Shown here piece after piece: positions 33,792 to 44,294 of a stretch of DNA of 64,000 nt. This DNA is from Sphingomonas adhaesiva. GTDB lineage: Bacteria > Pseudomonadota > Alphaproteobacteria > Sphingomonadales > Sphingomonadaceae. The notes under the pieces are model-generated. The model ran no database searches, had not been told where the DNA came from, and was given only the letters and a program-made list of their open reading frames with translations. The DNA is taken from contig NZ_JAQIJT010000001.1 in assembly GCF_036946125.1 (NCBI RefSeq), positions 186,001 to 250,000 of the forward strand. Reading direction: 5' to 3'. The first letter of the stretch is position 1, and each line of letters starts with the position of its first letter. Position numbers and translations under genes: made by a program.

Positions 33792-35188
33792 CAGCCGCGC
33801 GGCACCGCGTGGCGGGCGATATGTCCCGACACCGCCTCGTACGTGGCGTCGAGCGTCACGAACCGCTCCTCGCGCTCGAACAGGTCGCCGACGCGCGCGG
33901 GCAGCGGCGGGCGGACGCCGGTGGCGCGCTCCACCGCGTCGCCGAACTTCGCGGGGTGCGCGGTCGCCAGCGTCACCATCGGCGCGTCCGCGGTCGCATG
34001 CCGCCGCGCCGCCGACAGCGCGATCGCGGTATGCGGGTCGATGACCTGCCCGGCGCGCTCCCATGCGCCGCGCATCGCCACCGCCATGCCGTCCACGTCG
34101 ACACGCTCGCCGACGAACAGCGCCGCGGCGCCCTCGCGCTGCGCATTGGTCAGCCGCATCGCGCGCGACGCCTCGAACCCGCGCATCTGCTCGCCCAGCG
34201 CCGGGCCGTCGCGCGCACCGACGTCGAACAGCAGCCGCTCGAAATTGCTCGACACCTGGATGTCCATCGACGGCGTCGGCGTCGCCACCACCTGTCGGCT
34301 GGAATAGTCGCCGGTGGTCAGCGCCCGCGCCAGGATGTCGTTGACGTTGGTCGCCACGACCAGCTTCGCCACCGGCAGCCCCATGCGGCTGGCGACATAG
34401 CCCGCGAACACGTCGCCGAAATTGCCGGTCGGCACACTGAACGCGATCGCCCGGTCGGGCGCGCCGAGCCGGACCGCGGCGTAGAAATAATAGACCACCT
34501 GCGCCATCAGCCGCGCCCAGTTGATCGAATTGACCGCCGACAGCCGGAACCGCGACGAGAAGCCGGGGTCGTTGAACATCGCCTTCACCAGCGCCTGCGC
34601 GGTATCGAAGTCGCCGCGGATCGCGATATTGTGGACGTTGGGCGCGCCGACCGTCGTCATCTGGCGCCGCTGGACGTCGCTCACCCGCCCCTCGGGGTGG
34701 AGCATGAAGATGTCGATCCCCGCGCGCCCCGCCACCGCGTCGATCGCCGCCGACCCGGTGTCGCCGCTGGTCGCGCCGACGATCGTCAGATGCGTGTCCG
34801 TGCCGCGCAGGAACCGCTCGAACAGCTGCCCCAGCAGCTGCAGCGCGACATCCTTGAACGCCAGCGTGGGCCCGTGGAACAGCTCCAGCAGCCACTGGTC
34901 ATGGTCCAGCTGCACCAGCGGCGCGATCGCATCGTGGCTGAACCGGCCATAGGCGGCCTCGCACAGCCCGCGCAGTTCCTCGCGCGTCAGCGACCCCTCG
35001 ACGAACGGCGCCATCACCGCGACCGCGGTGTCGACGTACGACAGCCCGGCCAGCGCCGCGATCTCGTCCGTCGTCAGCGTCGGCCACGCCTCGGGCACGT
35101 AAAGCCCGCCGTCCGAGGCGAGCCCGGCGAGCGTCGCGGCGGCGAAATCGAGCGAGGGGGCGGAGCCACGGGTGCTGAGATAGCGCAT
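33791..35188 (-). CDS. thrC: Threonine synthase
   Basis: A 465-residue PLP enzyme making L-threonine from O-phospho-L-homoserine (EC 4.2.3.1). The PLP lysine is K112 in FHGPTLAFKD; the phosphate-binding region GATSGDTGSAAIDA and the SVPTGNFGDVFAGYVA segment are typical of the longer bacterial type. The N-terminal MRYLSTRGSAP is the usual start. It is followed, with one-base overlap, by a methyltransferase gene. A divergent cyclopropane-fatty-acid synthase gene begins 78 bases upstream. Confidence 0.94.
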   Translation of the reverse strand: MRYLSTRGSAPSLDFAAATLAGLASDGGLYVPEAWPTLTTDEIAALAGLSYVDTAVAVMAPFVEGSLTREELRGLCEAAYGRFSHDAIAPLVQLDHDQWLLELFHGPTLAFKDVALQLLGQLFERFLRGTDTHLTIVGATSGDTGSAAIDAVAGRAGIDIFMLHPEGRVSDVQRRQMTTVGAPNVHNIAIRGDFDTAQALVKAMFNDPGFSSRFRLSAVNSINWARLMAQVVYYFYAAVRLGAPDRAIAFSVPTGNFGDVFAGYVASRMGLPVAKLVVATNVNDILARALTTGDYSSRQVVATPTPSMDIQVSSNFERLLFDVGARDGPALGEQMRGFEASRAMRLTNAQREGAAALFVGERVDVDGMAVAMRGAWERAGQVIDPHTAIALSAARRHATADAPMVTLATAHPAKFGDAVERATGVRPPLPARVGDLFEREERFVTLDATYEAVSGHIARHAVPRG

Positions 35189-35266
35189 GGAAGCGAGCGC
35201 CTACGGCGTCCGCCCCCTCCATGCAACGGTTGCGACGTGCCGCCGCATGGGTTTAGCAGGCGCGCC

Positions 35267-36490
35267 ATGGCCTTGATCGATCACTTCCTGCGCCGCGCGA
35301 TCCGGCGCGGCGAGCTTACCCTCACCAAGCCCGACGGCAGCACCGCCACCTTCGGCTCTCCCGACCCCGCTTTCGCGCCCGTCGCCTTCACGATCCACGA
35401 CACCGCCGTCTATCGTGCGATCGTCGCCGACCCGTCGCTGGGCGTGGCGGAGGCGTTCATGGACGGACGCCTGACGGTCGAACGCGGCGACATCCTCGAC
35501 CTGCTGATGCTCGCCACCGGCAATTCGCGCTGGGAGAACGGCGTGAACAGCCTCGCCGCGAACCGCTGGCGCACGCTGAGGGGCAGGATCCGCCACGCGC
35601 TGACCGCCAACCGGGCGATCGCCTCGCGCCGCAACGTGAAGCATCATTACGACCTGTCGGACCGGCTCTACGACCTCTTCCTCGACGCCGACAAGCAGTA
35701 CAGCTGCGCCTATTACACCGATCCGGGCAACACGCTGGAGCAGGCGCAGGACGACAAGAAGGCGCATATCGTCGCCAAGTTGCGAGTCGAGCCGGGGATG
35801 CGCGTGCTCGACATCGGCTGCGGCTGGGGCGGGATGGCGCTGTACATCCATGCGAAGACCGGGGCGGAGGTGCTGGGCATCACGCTGTCCGACGAGCAGC
35901 TGAAGGTCGCCCGCCGCCGCGCCGCGGAGGCGGGCGTCGCCGACAAGGTGCGCTTCGAGCTGATCGACTATCGCCATCTGGACGACCAGTTCGACCGCAT
36001 CGTGTCGGTCGGTATGTTCGAGCATGTCGGCGCGCGCAACTTCCGCACGTACCTGTCCAGATGCCGCGACCTGCTGACACCGCAGGGGGTGATGCTGCTC
36101 CACACGATCGGGCGCGCCGATGGCCCCAACTTCACCGACAAGTTCACCGACAAGTACATCTTCCCCGGCGGCTACATCCCGTCGCTGTCGGAAACGCTGG
36201 CGGCGAACGACTTCATCCGCTGGTTCGTCACCGACGTGGAGGTGCTGCGGATGCACTACGCCTACACCCTGCGCGCGTGGTACGACCGCACCGTGGCGCA
36301 CAAGGACGCGATCGTCGCGCTCTACGACGAGCGCTTCTACCGGATGTGGACCTTCTACCTGGCGGGCGCGATCGTCAGCTTCACCAACGGAACGCTGGTC
36401 AATTTCCAGATCCAGTTCAGCCGCGACCGCATGACGCTGCCGCTGACGCGCGATTACATGCTGGAGGGGGAACGGGCGCTGCGGAATTAG
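35267..36490 (+). CDS. cfa: Cyclopropane-fatty-acyl-phospholipid synthase
   Basis: A 407-residue SAM-dependent enzyme that adds a methylene bridge to unsaturated acyl chains of membrane phospholipids. Family marks include VKHHYDLSDRLYDLFLD, the YSCAYYTDP segment, the SAM motif VLDIGCGWGGMALYIH, GITLSDEQLKVA, and the downstream VGMFEHVGARNFRTY and YIFPGGYIPSL. The ATG at 35267 gives a normal N-terminus. It is a single gene followed by repeat DNA. Confidence 0.93.
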   Translation: MALIDHFLRRAIRRGELTLTKPDGSTATFGSPDPAFAPVAFTIHDTAVYRAIVADPSLGVAEAFMDGRLTVERGDILDLLMLATGNSRWENGVNSLAANRWRTLRGRIRHALTANRAIASRRNVKHHYDLSDRLYDLFLDADKQYSCAYYTDPGNTLEQAQDDKKAHIVAKLRVEPGMRVLDIGCGWGGMALYIHAKTGAEVLGITLSDEQLKVARRRAAEAGVADKVRFELIDYRHLDDQFDRIVSVGMFEHVGARNFRTYLSRCRDLLTPQGVMLLHTIGRADGPNFTDKFTDKYIFPGGYIPSLSETLAANDFIRWFVTDVEVLRMHYAYTLRAWYDRTVAHKDAIVALYDERFYRMWTFYLAGAIVSFTNGTLVNFQIQFSRDRMTLPLTRDYMLEGERALRN

Positions 36491-36508
36491 CCGATAACGT
36501 CACCACGG

Positions 36509-36680
36509 CCTTGAGCCGGGGCCTTTGCAAAACAGGTGCAACGGCACCGAGCCCACGCCGTGCTCCTGCGCAGGCAGGAGCCCAGGGCCAAGCAGAACGA
36601 CGCCTTGTGGGACCTGCAACCCTGGGCTCCTGCCTACGCAGGAGCACGGTCTAGCCCTTTGCAAAGGCCCCGGCTCAAGG
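36509..36680. repeat. CCTTTGCAAA repeat element, copy B, with perfect 23-bp ends
   Basis: The ends 36509-36531 and 36658-36680 form a perfect 23-base inverted repeat containing GAGCCGGGGCCTTTGCAAA. Inside, two inverted half-arms each with CTCCTGCGCAGGCAGGAG-type hairpins flank a short spacer. It is the most symmetrical of four copies in the window; its outer arms merge with a GCCGGGGTGACG palindrome up to 36692. Confidence 0.8.
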
Positions 36681-36696
36681 CCGGGGTGACGAAACC

Positions 36697-37101
36697 TTAC
36701 TTCGCCCCCGCCGCCGCCTTCCCCGCGGCGCGCGCCTTCGCCAGTTCGGCGGCATCCACCTTGCCGTCGCGGTTGAGGTCGTAGGCGGAGAACACCTGCC
36801 CCATCAGCGCCGCCGACTCGGCCTTGCTCACGCGGCCGTCCTTGTCGGTATCCGCGCGCGCCAGGAACAGCGCCGCGATCCGCCTGGCATGGGTCGCGTC
36901 CAGCGTCCTGCCGCCGCCCAGCTTCATCTTGCGCATCCGCGCCTCGATTTCGGCGGGCGACAGGAAGCCGTCGTGATCGGTGTCGGACGCGGCGAACTCC
37001 GCATCCAGCTTCTGCGTGGCGGAGCCGCGCGTCTCCTGTGTGAGGGCGGGGACGGCGGCGACCGACAGCGCGGCGGCGACGAGAGGAAGGAGCATCTTCA
37101 T
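36697..37101 (-). CDS. Exported EF-hand protein
   Basis: A 134-residue protein with signal peptide (MKMLLPLVAAALSVAAVPAL) and three EF-hand calcium loops: DTDHDGFLSPAE, ADTDKDGRVSKAE and YDLNRDGKVDAAE. The ATG at 37101 gives a clean signal peptide; an upstream in-frame start adds a charged tail. It probably binds calcium in the periplasm or outside. It is 69 bases after the S46 peptidase gene on the same strand, so they may be coexpressed. Confidence 0.85.
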   Translation of the reverse strand: MKMLLPLVAAALSVAAVPALTQETRGSATQKLDAEFAASDTDHDGFLSPAEIEARMRKMKLGGGRTLDATHARRIAALFLARADTDKDGRVSKAESAALMGQVFSAYDLNRDGKVDAAELAKARAAGKAAAGAK

Positions 37102-37170
37102 CCGCCCCCTCTCGCCGTCGCCGCTTTTACCCGCGCTGAACGGGGGGCTTTCCCCCACATTCGTCTTACC

Positions 37171-39213
37171 TCAGCGCGCCGCCAGCTCGCGCACCAGCGC
37201 GGGCGCCGGATACACCTTCTCCAGCGCCTGCTGCACCGCCGCGGTGGACACCACGACGGTCCGGTTCAGCGCCGGATCGTAGCCGAAATTGCCGCCCAGC
37301 GAGTGGATGTTGCCGTCGAACGCCGCACCGATCACCGACCCGTCCTTCGCGATCACCGGCGAGCCGGAATTGCCGCCGATGATGTCGTTGGTCGTCACGA
37401 AATTGAACGTGGTGTTCAGGTCCAGCTGCGCCTTCTTCGCGGCATAGGCCTTGGCGAGCACGAACGGGTCCTGCCCGGTCGCGCGCTCGTACAGCCCGGC
37501 GACGGTGGTGCTGTAGGGCACCTGCTGCCCGCGCTCGGTCCAGCCCATGACCTTGCCGTAGCTGATCCGCAGCGTGAACGTCGCATCCGGATAGTTCGCC
37601 GGGCCATAGGCCGCGAACCGTGCCCGCGCGAGCTTCGCCTGCGCCGCGGTGACCGGCGCGTCGACCTTCTCCGAATAGGCGGTGCGCAGCGCGCGCGCCG
37701 CGGGATCGTTCTTCAGCGCGAACTGGATCATCGGGTCCTTCGACGCGCGGATCGCCGCCATCCCGCCCTCGAACAGCCGGGCGCGCACCGCCGGATCGGC
37801 CAGCGTCGTGCCGTCGACCAGCCGGTCGGCCAGCGCCTCGGGCGAATCGCGGCCCAGCAGCGCCTTCACTTGGCGGTTGTCCGCGGTCAGATATTCGCGC
37901 GTCTTGGACAGCCAGAACGACAGTGCGGTCTTCTCCAGCCAGGGATAGGTCGGGACCGCATCCGTCACCTGCTTCTCCAGCAGCGGCAGCTGCGAATCGG
38001 TGTAGCCCGGCAGCCGCTCGGCATTGGGCTTCTCGCGCTCCGCCGCGGCGCGCACCAGCGTGCGGGCATAGGAATAGAGCTGCGATCCCCAGCCCGCGCG
38101 CTGCTCCAGGAAATAATAATCGAGGAACATGTTGCGATAGTCGGCGTCCGCCCTGGCGATATCCGCCCACGGATCGCCCGCGCCCTTTCCGGCCTTCGCC
38201 TTCAGCTCCGCCTCGTTCTGCGCCAGCCGCGCGGCGAAGGCATTGTCGTCCAGCGCGCGCGCCTGACCCCAATAGACCTTGTAGCTGTTCTCGATCCCGA
38301 ACAGCGTGTCCGCCGCCTCGCGCTTGCGCTCCGGCGACTGCTCGCCCGCCGCGATCAACCGGCCGCGGAATTCCGACAGCAACGTGACGGTCAGCGGCAG
38401 CGACAGCTCGCGCTGGATCTCCAGCTGGTCCTGCGTCAGCAGCCGCTGGGTGCGCCCGGGATTGCCGACGACGAACGTCGCCTCGCTCGCGATCGGCGCG
38501 CGCGGGTTCCACGTCAGGTGCTGCGGGGTGACCGCGGGCTTGCCGTTCTCATAGGCGCGCAGGAACGACGCATCGAGGTTGTAGCGCGGGAAGTTGAAAT
38601 TGTCGGGATCGCCGCCGAAGAACGCCGCCGCGAATTCCGGCGCCCAGGCGAGGCGCACGTCCGAATATTTGCGGTACTTGTAGAGCTTGTACTGACCGCC
38701 GCCGTACAGCGTCACCACCTGGCAGCGCGTCGTCGCGGTGTCGGTGCAATTCTCCGCCTCGATCCCCGCGATCGCGGCGTCGCGCGCCTTGGTCAGCGCC
38801 TGGCCGGAGAGCGTCCCGATCGCCTGCGTCACGCGCGGGGTCACGTCGGTGATGCTGGCGACGACCTCCGCCTGCTGCCCCGGGCACTTCATCTCTCGCG
38901 CGCGATCGGCCGCGATGAAGCCGTCGGCCAGATAGTCCTTGTCCTTGGACGACAGGTCGGCCGCGCATTGCGCGACGCAGTGATGGTTGGTCAGGATCAG
39001 CCCCTCGCCGCTGACGAACGAGGCCGAGCAGCCGCCGGTCAGCCGCACCGCCGCGGCCTGCACCCGGTTCAGCCACGCCTGGTCGGGCGCCCAGCCATAG
39101 GCCGCCTTCATCCGCGCCGCAGGAAAGGCGTCGAACGTCCACATCCCCTCGTCCGCCAGCGCCGGCGTCGCGGTCAGCACGGTCGCGAGCGACAATGCGG
39201 TCAGTTTCCTCAT
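37171..39213 (-). CDS. S46-family dipeptidyl-peptidase
   Basis: A 680-residue exported serine peptidase with signal peptide (cleavage near PALA-DEGMW). The typical DEGMWTFDAFP start of mature S46 enzymes is followed by the catalytic histidine in LTNHHCV (76-79) and the nucleophile serine in IIGGNSGSPVI near residue 615. The family (DPP7, DPP11) removes dipeptides from oligopeptide N-termini in the periplasm. The S1-pocket residue that separates DPP7 from DPP11 was not assigned. It diverges from argG. Confidence 0.9.
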   Translation of the reverse strand: MRKLTALSLATVLTATPALADEGMWTFDAFPAARMKAAYGWAPDQAWLNRVQAAAVRLTGGCSASFVSGEGLILTNHHCVAQCAADLSSKDKDYLADGFIAADRAREMKCPGQQAEVVASITDVTPRVTQAIGTLSGQALTKARDAAIAGIEAENCTDTATTRCQVVTLYGGGQYKLYKYRKYSDVRLAWAPEFAAAFFGGDPDNFNFPRYNLDASFLRAYENGKPAVTPQHLTWNPRAPIASEATFVVGNPGRTQRLLTQDQLEIQRELSLPLTVTLLSEFRGRLIAAGEQSPERKREAADTLFGIENSYKVYWGQARALDDNAFAARLAQNEAELKAKAGKGAGDPWADIARADADYRNMFLDYYFLEQRAGWGSQLYSYARTLVRAAAEREKPNAERLPGYTDSQLPLLEKQVTDAVPTYPWLEKTALSFWLSKTREYLTADNRQVKALLGRDSPEALADRLVDGTTLADPAVRARLFEGGMAAIRASKDPMIQFALKNDPAARALRTAYSEKVDAPVTAAQAKLARARFAAYGPANYPDATFTLRISYGKVMGWTERGQQVPYSTTVAGLYERATGQDPFVLAKAYAAKKAQLDLNTTFNFVTTNDIIGGNSGSPVIAKDGSVIGAAFDGNIHSLGGNFGYDPALNRTVVVSTAAVQQALEKVYPAPALVRELAAR

Positions 39214-39334
39214 ATCCCCTGGTATCCTCTGTTACCTTGTTACATCGCGTCATGCGGCAGATCAGGAACCGCGGCAAGATGGTTGCCCTCGCGCACGCAA
39301 TCGCCTAGCCGCCCGCCCGAAGGGAGCCTGCCTC

Positions 39335-40579
<1,245 letters not shown>

Positions 40580-40595
40580 GGTCGCCCGGCACCCC

Positions 40596-40749
40596 CGTCA
40601 CCCCGGGCTTGTCCCGGGGTGACGCGAGGTTCGGTACGGCGGCCCCCATCACCCGTCACCCCGGACCTGTTCCGGGGTCCAGGGTTTCGCACGCCTCGCC
40701 GCCGTTGAGTCCGCGGAACCGTGGATGCCGGAACAGGTCCGGCATGACG
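40596..40749. repeat. Tandem palindromic repeats after argG
   Basis: Three related palindromes follow one another: GTCACCCCGGGCTTGTCCC with its complement, GTCACCCCGGACCTGTTCC, and ATGCCGGAACAGGTCCGGCAT. They fill the convergent gap between argG and the thioesterase gene and may end transcription from both sides. No coding content. Confidence 0.7.
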
Positions 40750-40760
40750 AAGAAGCCGTT

Positions 40761-41189
40761 TCACCCCCGCGGCAACCCCTCGATATACGCGCGGATCGCG
40801 TCCGGGATCGCCACCGGCCGCCCCGTGGGCAGGTGGACGTTGACGCTCACCATCTGAATGACCGCACACAGCGCGTCCGTGCCCGCCTTCACCAGCTCGA
40901 ACCGCTTCGTCACGCTCGAATTGCCGAGCTTTTCGATGCGCACGAAGGCCTCCACCTCGTCCCCCAGCACGAACGGGGCGAGATAATCGACCTCCGCCCG
41001 CCGCACGTGGAACTCGGTCTCGTGCCACAGCGCGCCCAGGGCGTCGCCGATCCCGGTCCATTCCCAGAATTCGGTCACCGCGACGTCGGCATATTCCAGA
41101 TAGCGCGAGTTGAAGACGACCTTCTGGCCGTCGATCTCGGCGTAGCGGACCTTGAAACGGGTGGAAAAGGCGAAGCCGGGACGTGTCAT
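40761..41189 (-). CDS. 4-hydroxybenzoyl-CoA-type thioesterase
   Basis: A 142-residue hot-dog-fold thioesterase. The family motif is VRYAEIDGQKVVFNSRYLEYADVAVTEF, where the aspartate is the usual catalytic residue of the YbgC/4HBT type. It should hydrolyse short acyl-CoA esters in the cytosol. The ATG at 41189 matches family starts. It is 52 bases downstream of the aminotransferase gene on the same strand. Confidence 0.85.
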   Translation of the reverse strand: MTRPGFAFSTRFKVRYAEIDGQKVVFNSRYLEYADVAVTEFWEWTGIGDALGALWHETEFHVRRAEVDYLAPFVLGDEVEAFVRIEKLGNSSVTKRFELVKAGTDALCAVIQMVSVNVHLPTGRPVAIPDAIRAYIEGLPRG

Positions 41190-41241
41190 GCGCGCCTGAT
41201 GACGGCGCATGACGGGCCGGTCAACGCTGACGCGCGATGGA

Positions 41242-42450
41242 TTACCCCGCCGCTTTCCCCGGCGTGTTGACCCCCATGCTCTGCAGATAGCGCTTCACGT
41301 TGCGCGCCGCCTGGCGCAGCCGCTGCTCGTTCTCCACCATCGCGATCCGCACGAACCCCTCGCCGTTCTCGCCGTAACCCACCCCGGGCGCCACCGCGAC
41401 CTTGGCATGGCCGAGCAGCTGCTTGGAGAATTCGAGCGACCCCAGATGCGCCAGCGCCGGCGGCAGCGGGGCCCAGGCGAACATCGACGCCCGCGGCGAC
41501 GGAATGTCCCACCCGGCGCGTCCGAAGCTCTCCACCATGACGTCGCGCCGCTTGTGATACAGCTGGCGATTCTTCTCGACGATGTCCTGCGGACCGTTGA
41601 GCGCCGCGCACGCCGCCGCCTGGATCGGGGTGAAGGCGCCGTAGTCCAGGTAAGACTTCACCCGCGTCATCGCCGCGATCAGCGTCTTGTTGCCGACCGC
41701 GAACCCGATCCGCCAGCCCGCCATCGAATAGGTCTTGCTGAGCGAGGTGAACTCGACCGCGACGTCCTTCGCGCCCTTCACCTGCAGGATGGAGGGCGTC
41801 GGGTTGCCGTCGTAATACAGCTCGGAATAGGCGAGATCGGAGATGATCCACACCTTGTTCTCGCGCGCCCAGGCGACCAGCCGCTCGTAGAAGGCGAGGT
41901 CGACCGCCTCCGCGGTGGGGTTCGACGGATAATTGACCACCAGCACGCTGGGCCGCGGCACGGTGAACGCCATCGCCCGGTCCAGGCTCTCGAAATAATG
42001 TTCGTCCGGCGTCGTCGGCACGGCGCGAATCGTCGCGCCCGCGATGATGAAGCCGAAGGTGTGGATTGGGTAGCTGGGGTTGGGTGCCAGCACCACGTCG
42101 CCGGGCGCGGTGATCGCAGTGGCGAGGCTCGCCAGCCCCTCCTTCGACCCCATCGTCACCACCACCTCGCTCTCGGGATCGAGGTCGACGCCGAAGCGGC
42201 GGCCATAATAATTGGCCTGTGCGCGCCGCAGCCCGGGAATCCCCTTCGACTGCGAATAGCCGTGCGCGTTGGGCTTGCGCGTCACCTCGATCAGCTTCTC
42301 GATGACATGGTCGGGCGGGGGCAGGTCGGGATTGCCCATGCCCAGGTCGATGATGTCCTCGCCCCCCGCCCGCGCCGCTGCCCGCATCGCGTTCACCTCG
42401 GCGATGACGTACGGGGGCAGGCGCTTCATGCGGTAGAATTCGTCGGACAA
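41242..42450 (-). CDS. AlaC-like class I aminotransferase
   Basis: A 402-residue PLP aminotransferase strongly resembling E. coli AlaC: RLPPYVIAEVNAMR near the start, DLGMGNPDLPPP, PNPSYPIHTFGFIIAGA, VVNYPSNPTAE, SDLAYSELYYDG, and the PLP lysine in FTSLSKTYSMAGWRIGF. AlaC makes alanine from pyruvate and glutamate; the group is often labelled LL-diaminopimelate aminotransferase, so the amino acceptor is uncertain. The start is taken as TTG 42450, with GAGGAG upstream, giving MSDEFYRMKRLPPY; ATG 42429 is an alternative but would cut conserved sequence. Confidence 0.88.
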   Translation of the reverse strand: MSDEFYRMKRLPPYVIAEVNAMRAAARAGGEDIIDLGMGNPDLPPPDHVIEKLIEVTRKPNAHGYSQSKGIPGLRRAQANYYGRRFGVDLDPESEVVVTMGSKEGLASLATAITAPGDVVLAPNPSYPIHTFGFIIAGATIRAVPTTPDEHYFESLDRAMAFTVPRPSVLVVNYPSNPTAEAVDLAFYERLVAWARENKVWIISDLAYSELYYDGNPTPSILQVKGAKDVAVEFTSLSKTYSMAGWRIGFAVGNKTLIAAMTRVKSYLDYGAFTPIQAAACAALNGPQDIVEKNRQLYHKRRDVMVESFGRAGWDIPSPRASMFAWAPLPPALAHLGSLEFSKQLLGHAKVAVAPGVGYGENGEGFVRIAMVENEQRLRQAARNVKRYLQSMGVNTPGKAAG

Positions 42451-42526
42451 GGGAACGCTCCTCTTCTGCGTGACGCTATAGCCGCATCGGATGCCCGCGG
42501 CTATCATGGCGTGGAGAGGAAGCCCC

Positions 42527-44212
42527 GTGACCCAGCAAGCGCCCGAGTTCCGCCTCCCCGACCTGGCCGAGATGCAGCATTGGACGCAGATGGTCGGCCG
42601 TGCGCAGCAGCTGATGCTGGAGGCCGGCGTGCCGATCGCCTCGGGCGAGGCGGTGGCGGCGCAGGTCCGCGACTTCTGGAGCGACTATCTGGGGATGTGG
42701 CAGCGCTTCACCCAGCCGGGCGCCGCCGCCGACACCCCGCCGGAAAAGGACAAGCGCTTCGCCGCCGACGCCTGGCGCACCAACCCGCTCTTCGACTGGA
42801 TGCGGCAAAGCTATGCGCTGATCGCCGACCACCTGCTACGCGGCGTTGATGCGCTCGAGGGGCTGGACGAGAAGCAGCGCGAGCAGCTGCGCTTCGCCAC
42901 GCGCGGCTTCGTCGATGCGATGAGCCCGTCGAACTTTCCGATGACCAATCCCGAGGTGATCGAGAAGACGATCGCCACCCGCGGCGAAAACCTGCTGACC
43001 GGGCTGCAGAACATGCTGACCGATCTGGGCAAGGGGCAGCTGACCCACACCGATCCCGAGGCGTTCGAGCTGGGTCGCAACCTCGCCACCACGCCGGGAC
43101 AGGTGGTGAAGCGCACGCCGCTGTACGAGCTGATCCAATATGCACCCACGACCGAGAAGGTGCTGAAGACGCCGCTGGTGATCTTCCCGCCGTGGATCAA
43201 CCGCTTCTACATCCTCGACCTGACGCCGGAGAAAAGCTTCATCCGCTGGGCGGTGGAGCAGGGCGTGACCGTCTTCATGGTGTCGTGGAAGTCCGCCGAC
43301 GCCTCGCTCGCGGACGTCACCTGGGACGATTACATCGCCGCGCAGATCGATGCGATCGACACGATCCGCGATCTGCTGGGCGTACCCGCGGTCCATACGA
43401 TCGGCTATTGCGTCGCGGGGACGACCCTCGCGGCGACGCTGGCGCTGCTGGCGGCGCGGGGCGAGGCGGACAAGGTCGCCAGCGCCACCTTCTTCACCGC
43501 GCAGGTCGATTTCGCGAACGCGGGCGAGCTCACGAACTTCATCGACGACGAACAGCTCAAGCTGATCGAGCAGCTGAGCCCGGAGGGCTATCTCGACGGG
43601 CGCTTCATGGCGCTGACCTTCAACCTGCTGCGCGGGCGCGACCTGATCTGGAATTACGTCACCAACAACTATCTGCTGGGCAAGGATTACGCGCCGTTCG
43701 ACCTGCTCCACTGGAACGGCGACACCACCAACCTGCCCGCGAAATGGCATCTGTCGTACCTGCGCGACCTCTATCGCGACAATTTGCTTGTGCAGCCCGG
43801 CGCGCTGAGCGCGCTCGGCACCCCGCTCGATTTGACGCAGGTCGTCACGCCCGCCTATGTCCAGGCCGGGCGCGAGGATCATATCGCCCCCGCCGAAAGC
43901 GTGTGGCAGCTGACCCGCCATTTCCGCGGCCCGGTGCGCTTCCTGCTCGCCGCCTCGGGGCATATCGCGGGCGTGGTCAATCCGCCCGCGGCGAAGAAGT
44001 ACCGCTACTGGACCAACGATGCCGCGGTCGATTCGCTGGAGGCTTTCACCGCCGGCGCGCGCGAGACGGCGGGCAGCTGGTGGCCGGACTGGATCGACTG
44101 GTTGCGCGCGCGTGCGCCGGACGAGGTGAAGGCGAAGGGCGCGCGCGTCCCCGGCAAGGGCGACCTTCCCGCCATCGAACCCGCACCGGGGCGCTACGTC
44201 CGCACGCGCTGA
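42527..44212 (+). CDS. phaC: Class I poly(3-hydroxyalkanoate) synthase
   Basis: A 561-residue PHA synthase polymerising (R)-3-hydroxyacyl-CoA into storage polyester on granules. The catalytic cysteine is C295 in IGYCVAGTT, with D451 in GREDHIAP and H479 in SGHIAGVVNPP completing the triad; PLVIFPPWINRFYILDL and the tryptophan-rich C-terminal region are typical. The GTG at 42527 is preceded by GAGAGGAAG. The phasin gene follows with its own promoter, forming a PHA granule pair; other pha genes are not in the window. Confidence 0.94.
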   Translation: MTQQAPEFRLPDLAEMQHWTQMVGRAQQLMLEAGVPIASGEAVAAQVRDFWSDYLGMWQRFTQPGAAADTPPEKDKRFAADAWRTNPLFDWMRQSYALIADHLLRGVDALEGLDEKQREQLRFATRGFVDAMSPSNFPMTNPEVIEKTIATRGENLLTGLQNMLTDLGKGQLTHTDPEAFELGRNLATTPGQVVKRTPLYELIQYAPTTEKVLKTPLVIFPPWINRFYILDLTPEKSFIRWAVEQGVTVFMVSWKSADASLADVTWDDYIAAQIDAIDTIRDLLGVPAVHTIGYCVAGTTLAATLALLAARGEADKVASATFFTAQVDFANAGELTNFIDDEQLKLIEQLSPEGYLDGRFMALTFNLLRGRDLIWNYVTNNYLLGKDYAPFDLLHWNGDTTNLPAKWHLSYLRDLYRDNLLVQPGALSALGTPLDLTQVVTPAYVQAGREDHIAPAESVWQLTRHFRGPVRFLLAASGHIAGVVNPPAAKKYRYWTNDAAVDSLEAFTAGARETAGSWWPDWIDWLRARAPDEVKAKGARVPGKGDLPAIEPAPGRYVRTR

Positions 44213-44221
44213 CGGTTTTTG

Positions 44222-44277
44222 CTGCACCGCAATAATGGCTTGAAACGCGCACCGCGAACCGCTATGTTGCACCGCAG
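44222..44277 (+). promoter_or_regulatory. Phasin promoter with two TGC-N3-GCA dyads (PhaR-like boxes)
   Basis: CTGCACCGCAA (44222-44232) and TTGCACCGCAG (44267-44277) both contain TGC-N3-GCA, close to the CTGC-N3-GCAG pattern known for PhaR repressors of PHA genes in alphaproteobacteria. Between them, TTGAAA (44240-44245) and TATGTT (44263-44268) are separated by 17 bases, a good housekeeping promoter, and the second dyad covers the -10 and probable start. This arrangement suits repression when no PHA is present. Confidence 0.6.
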
Positions 44278-44294
44278 CAAAAAGGAGTCGGTGC

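Noticed and set aside
33809..36490. Very long plus-strand open frame whose first half is opposite thrC
   Set aside because: Only the part from 35267 encodes a recognisable protein (Cfa). The rest is antisense to thrC and has the Arg/His/Gln-rich composition of GC-driven spurious frames.
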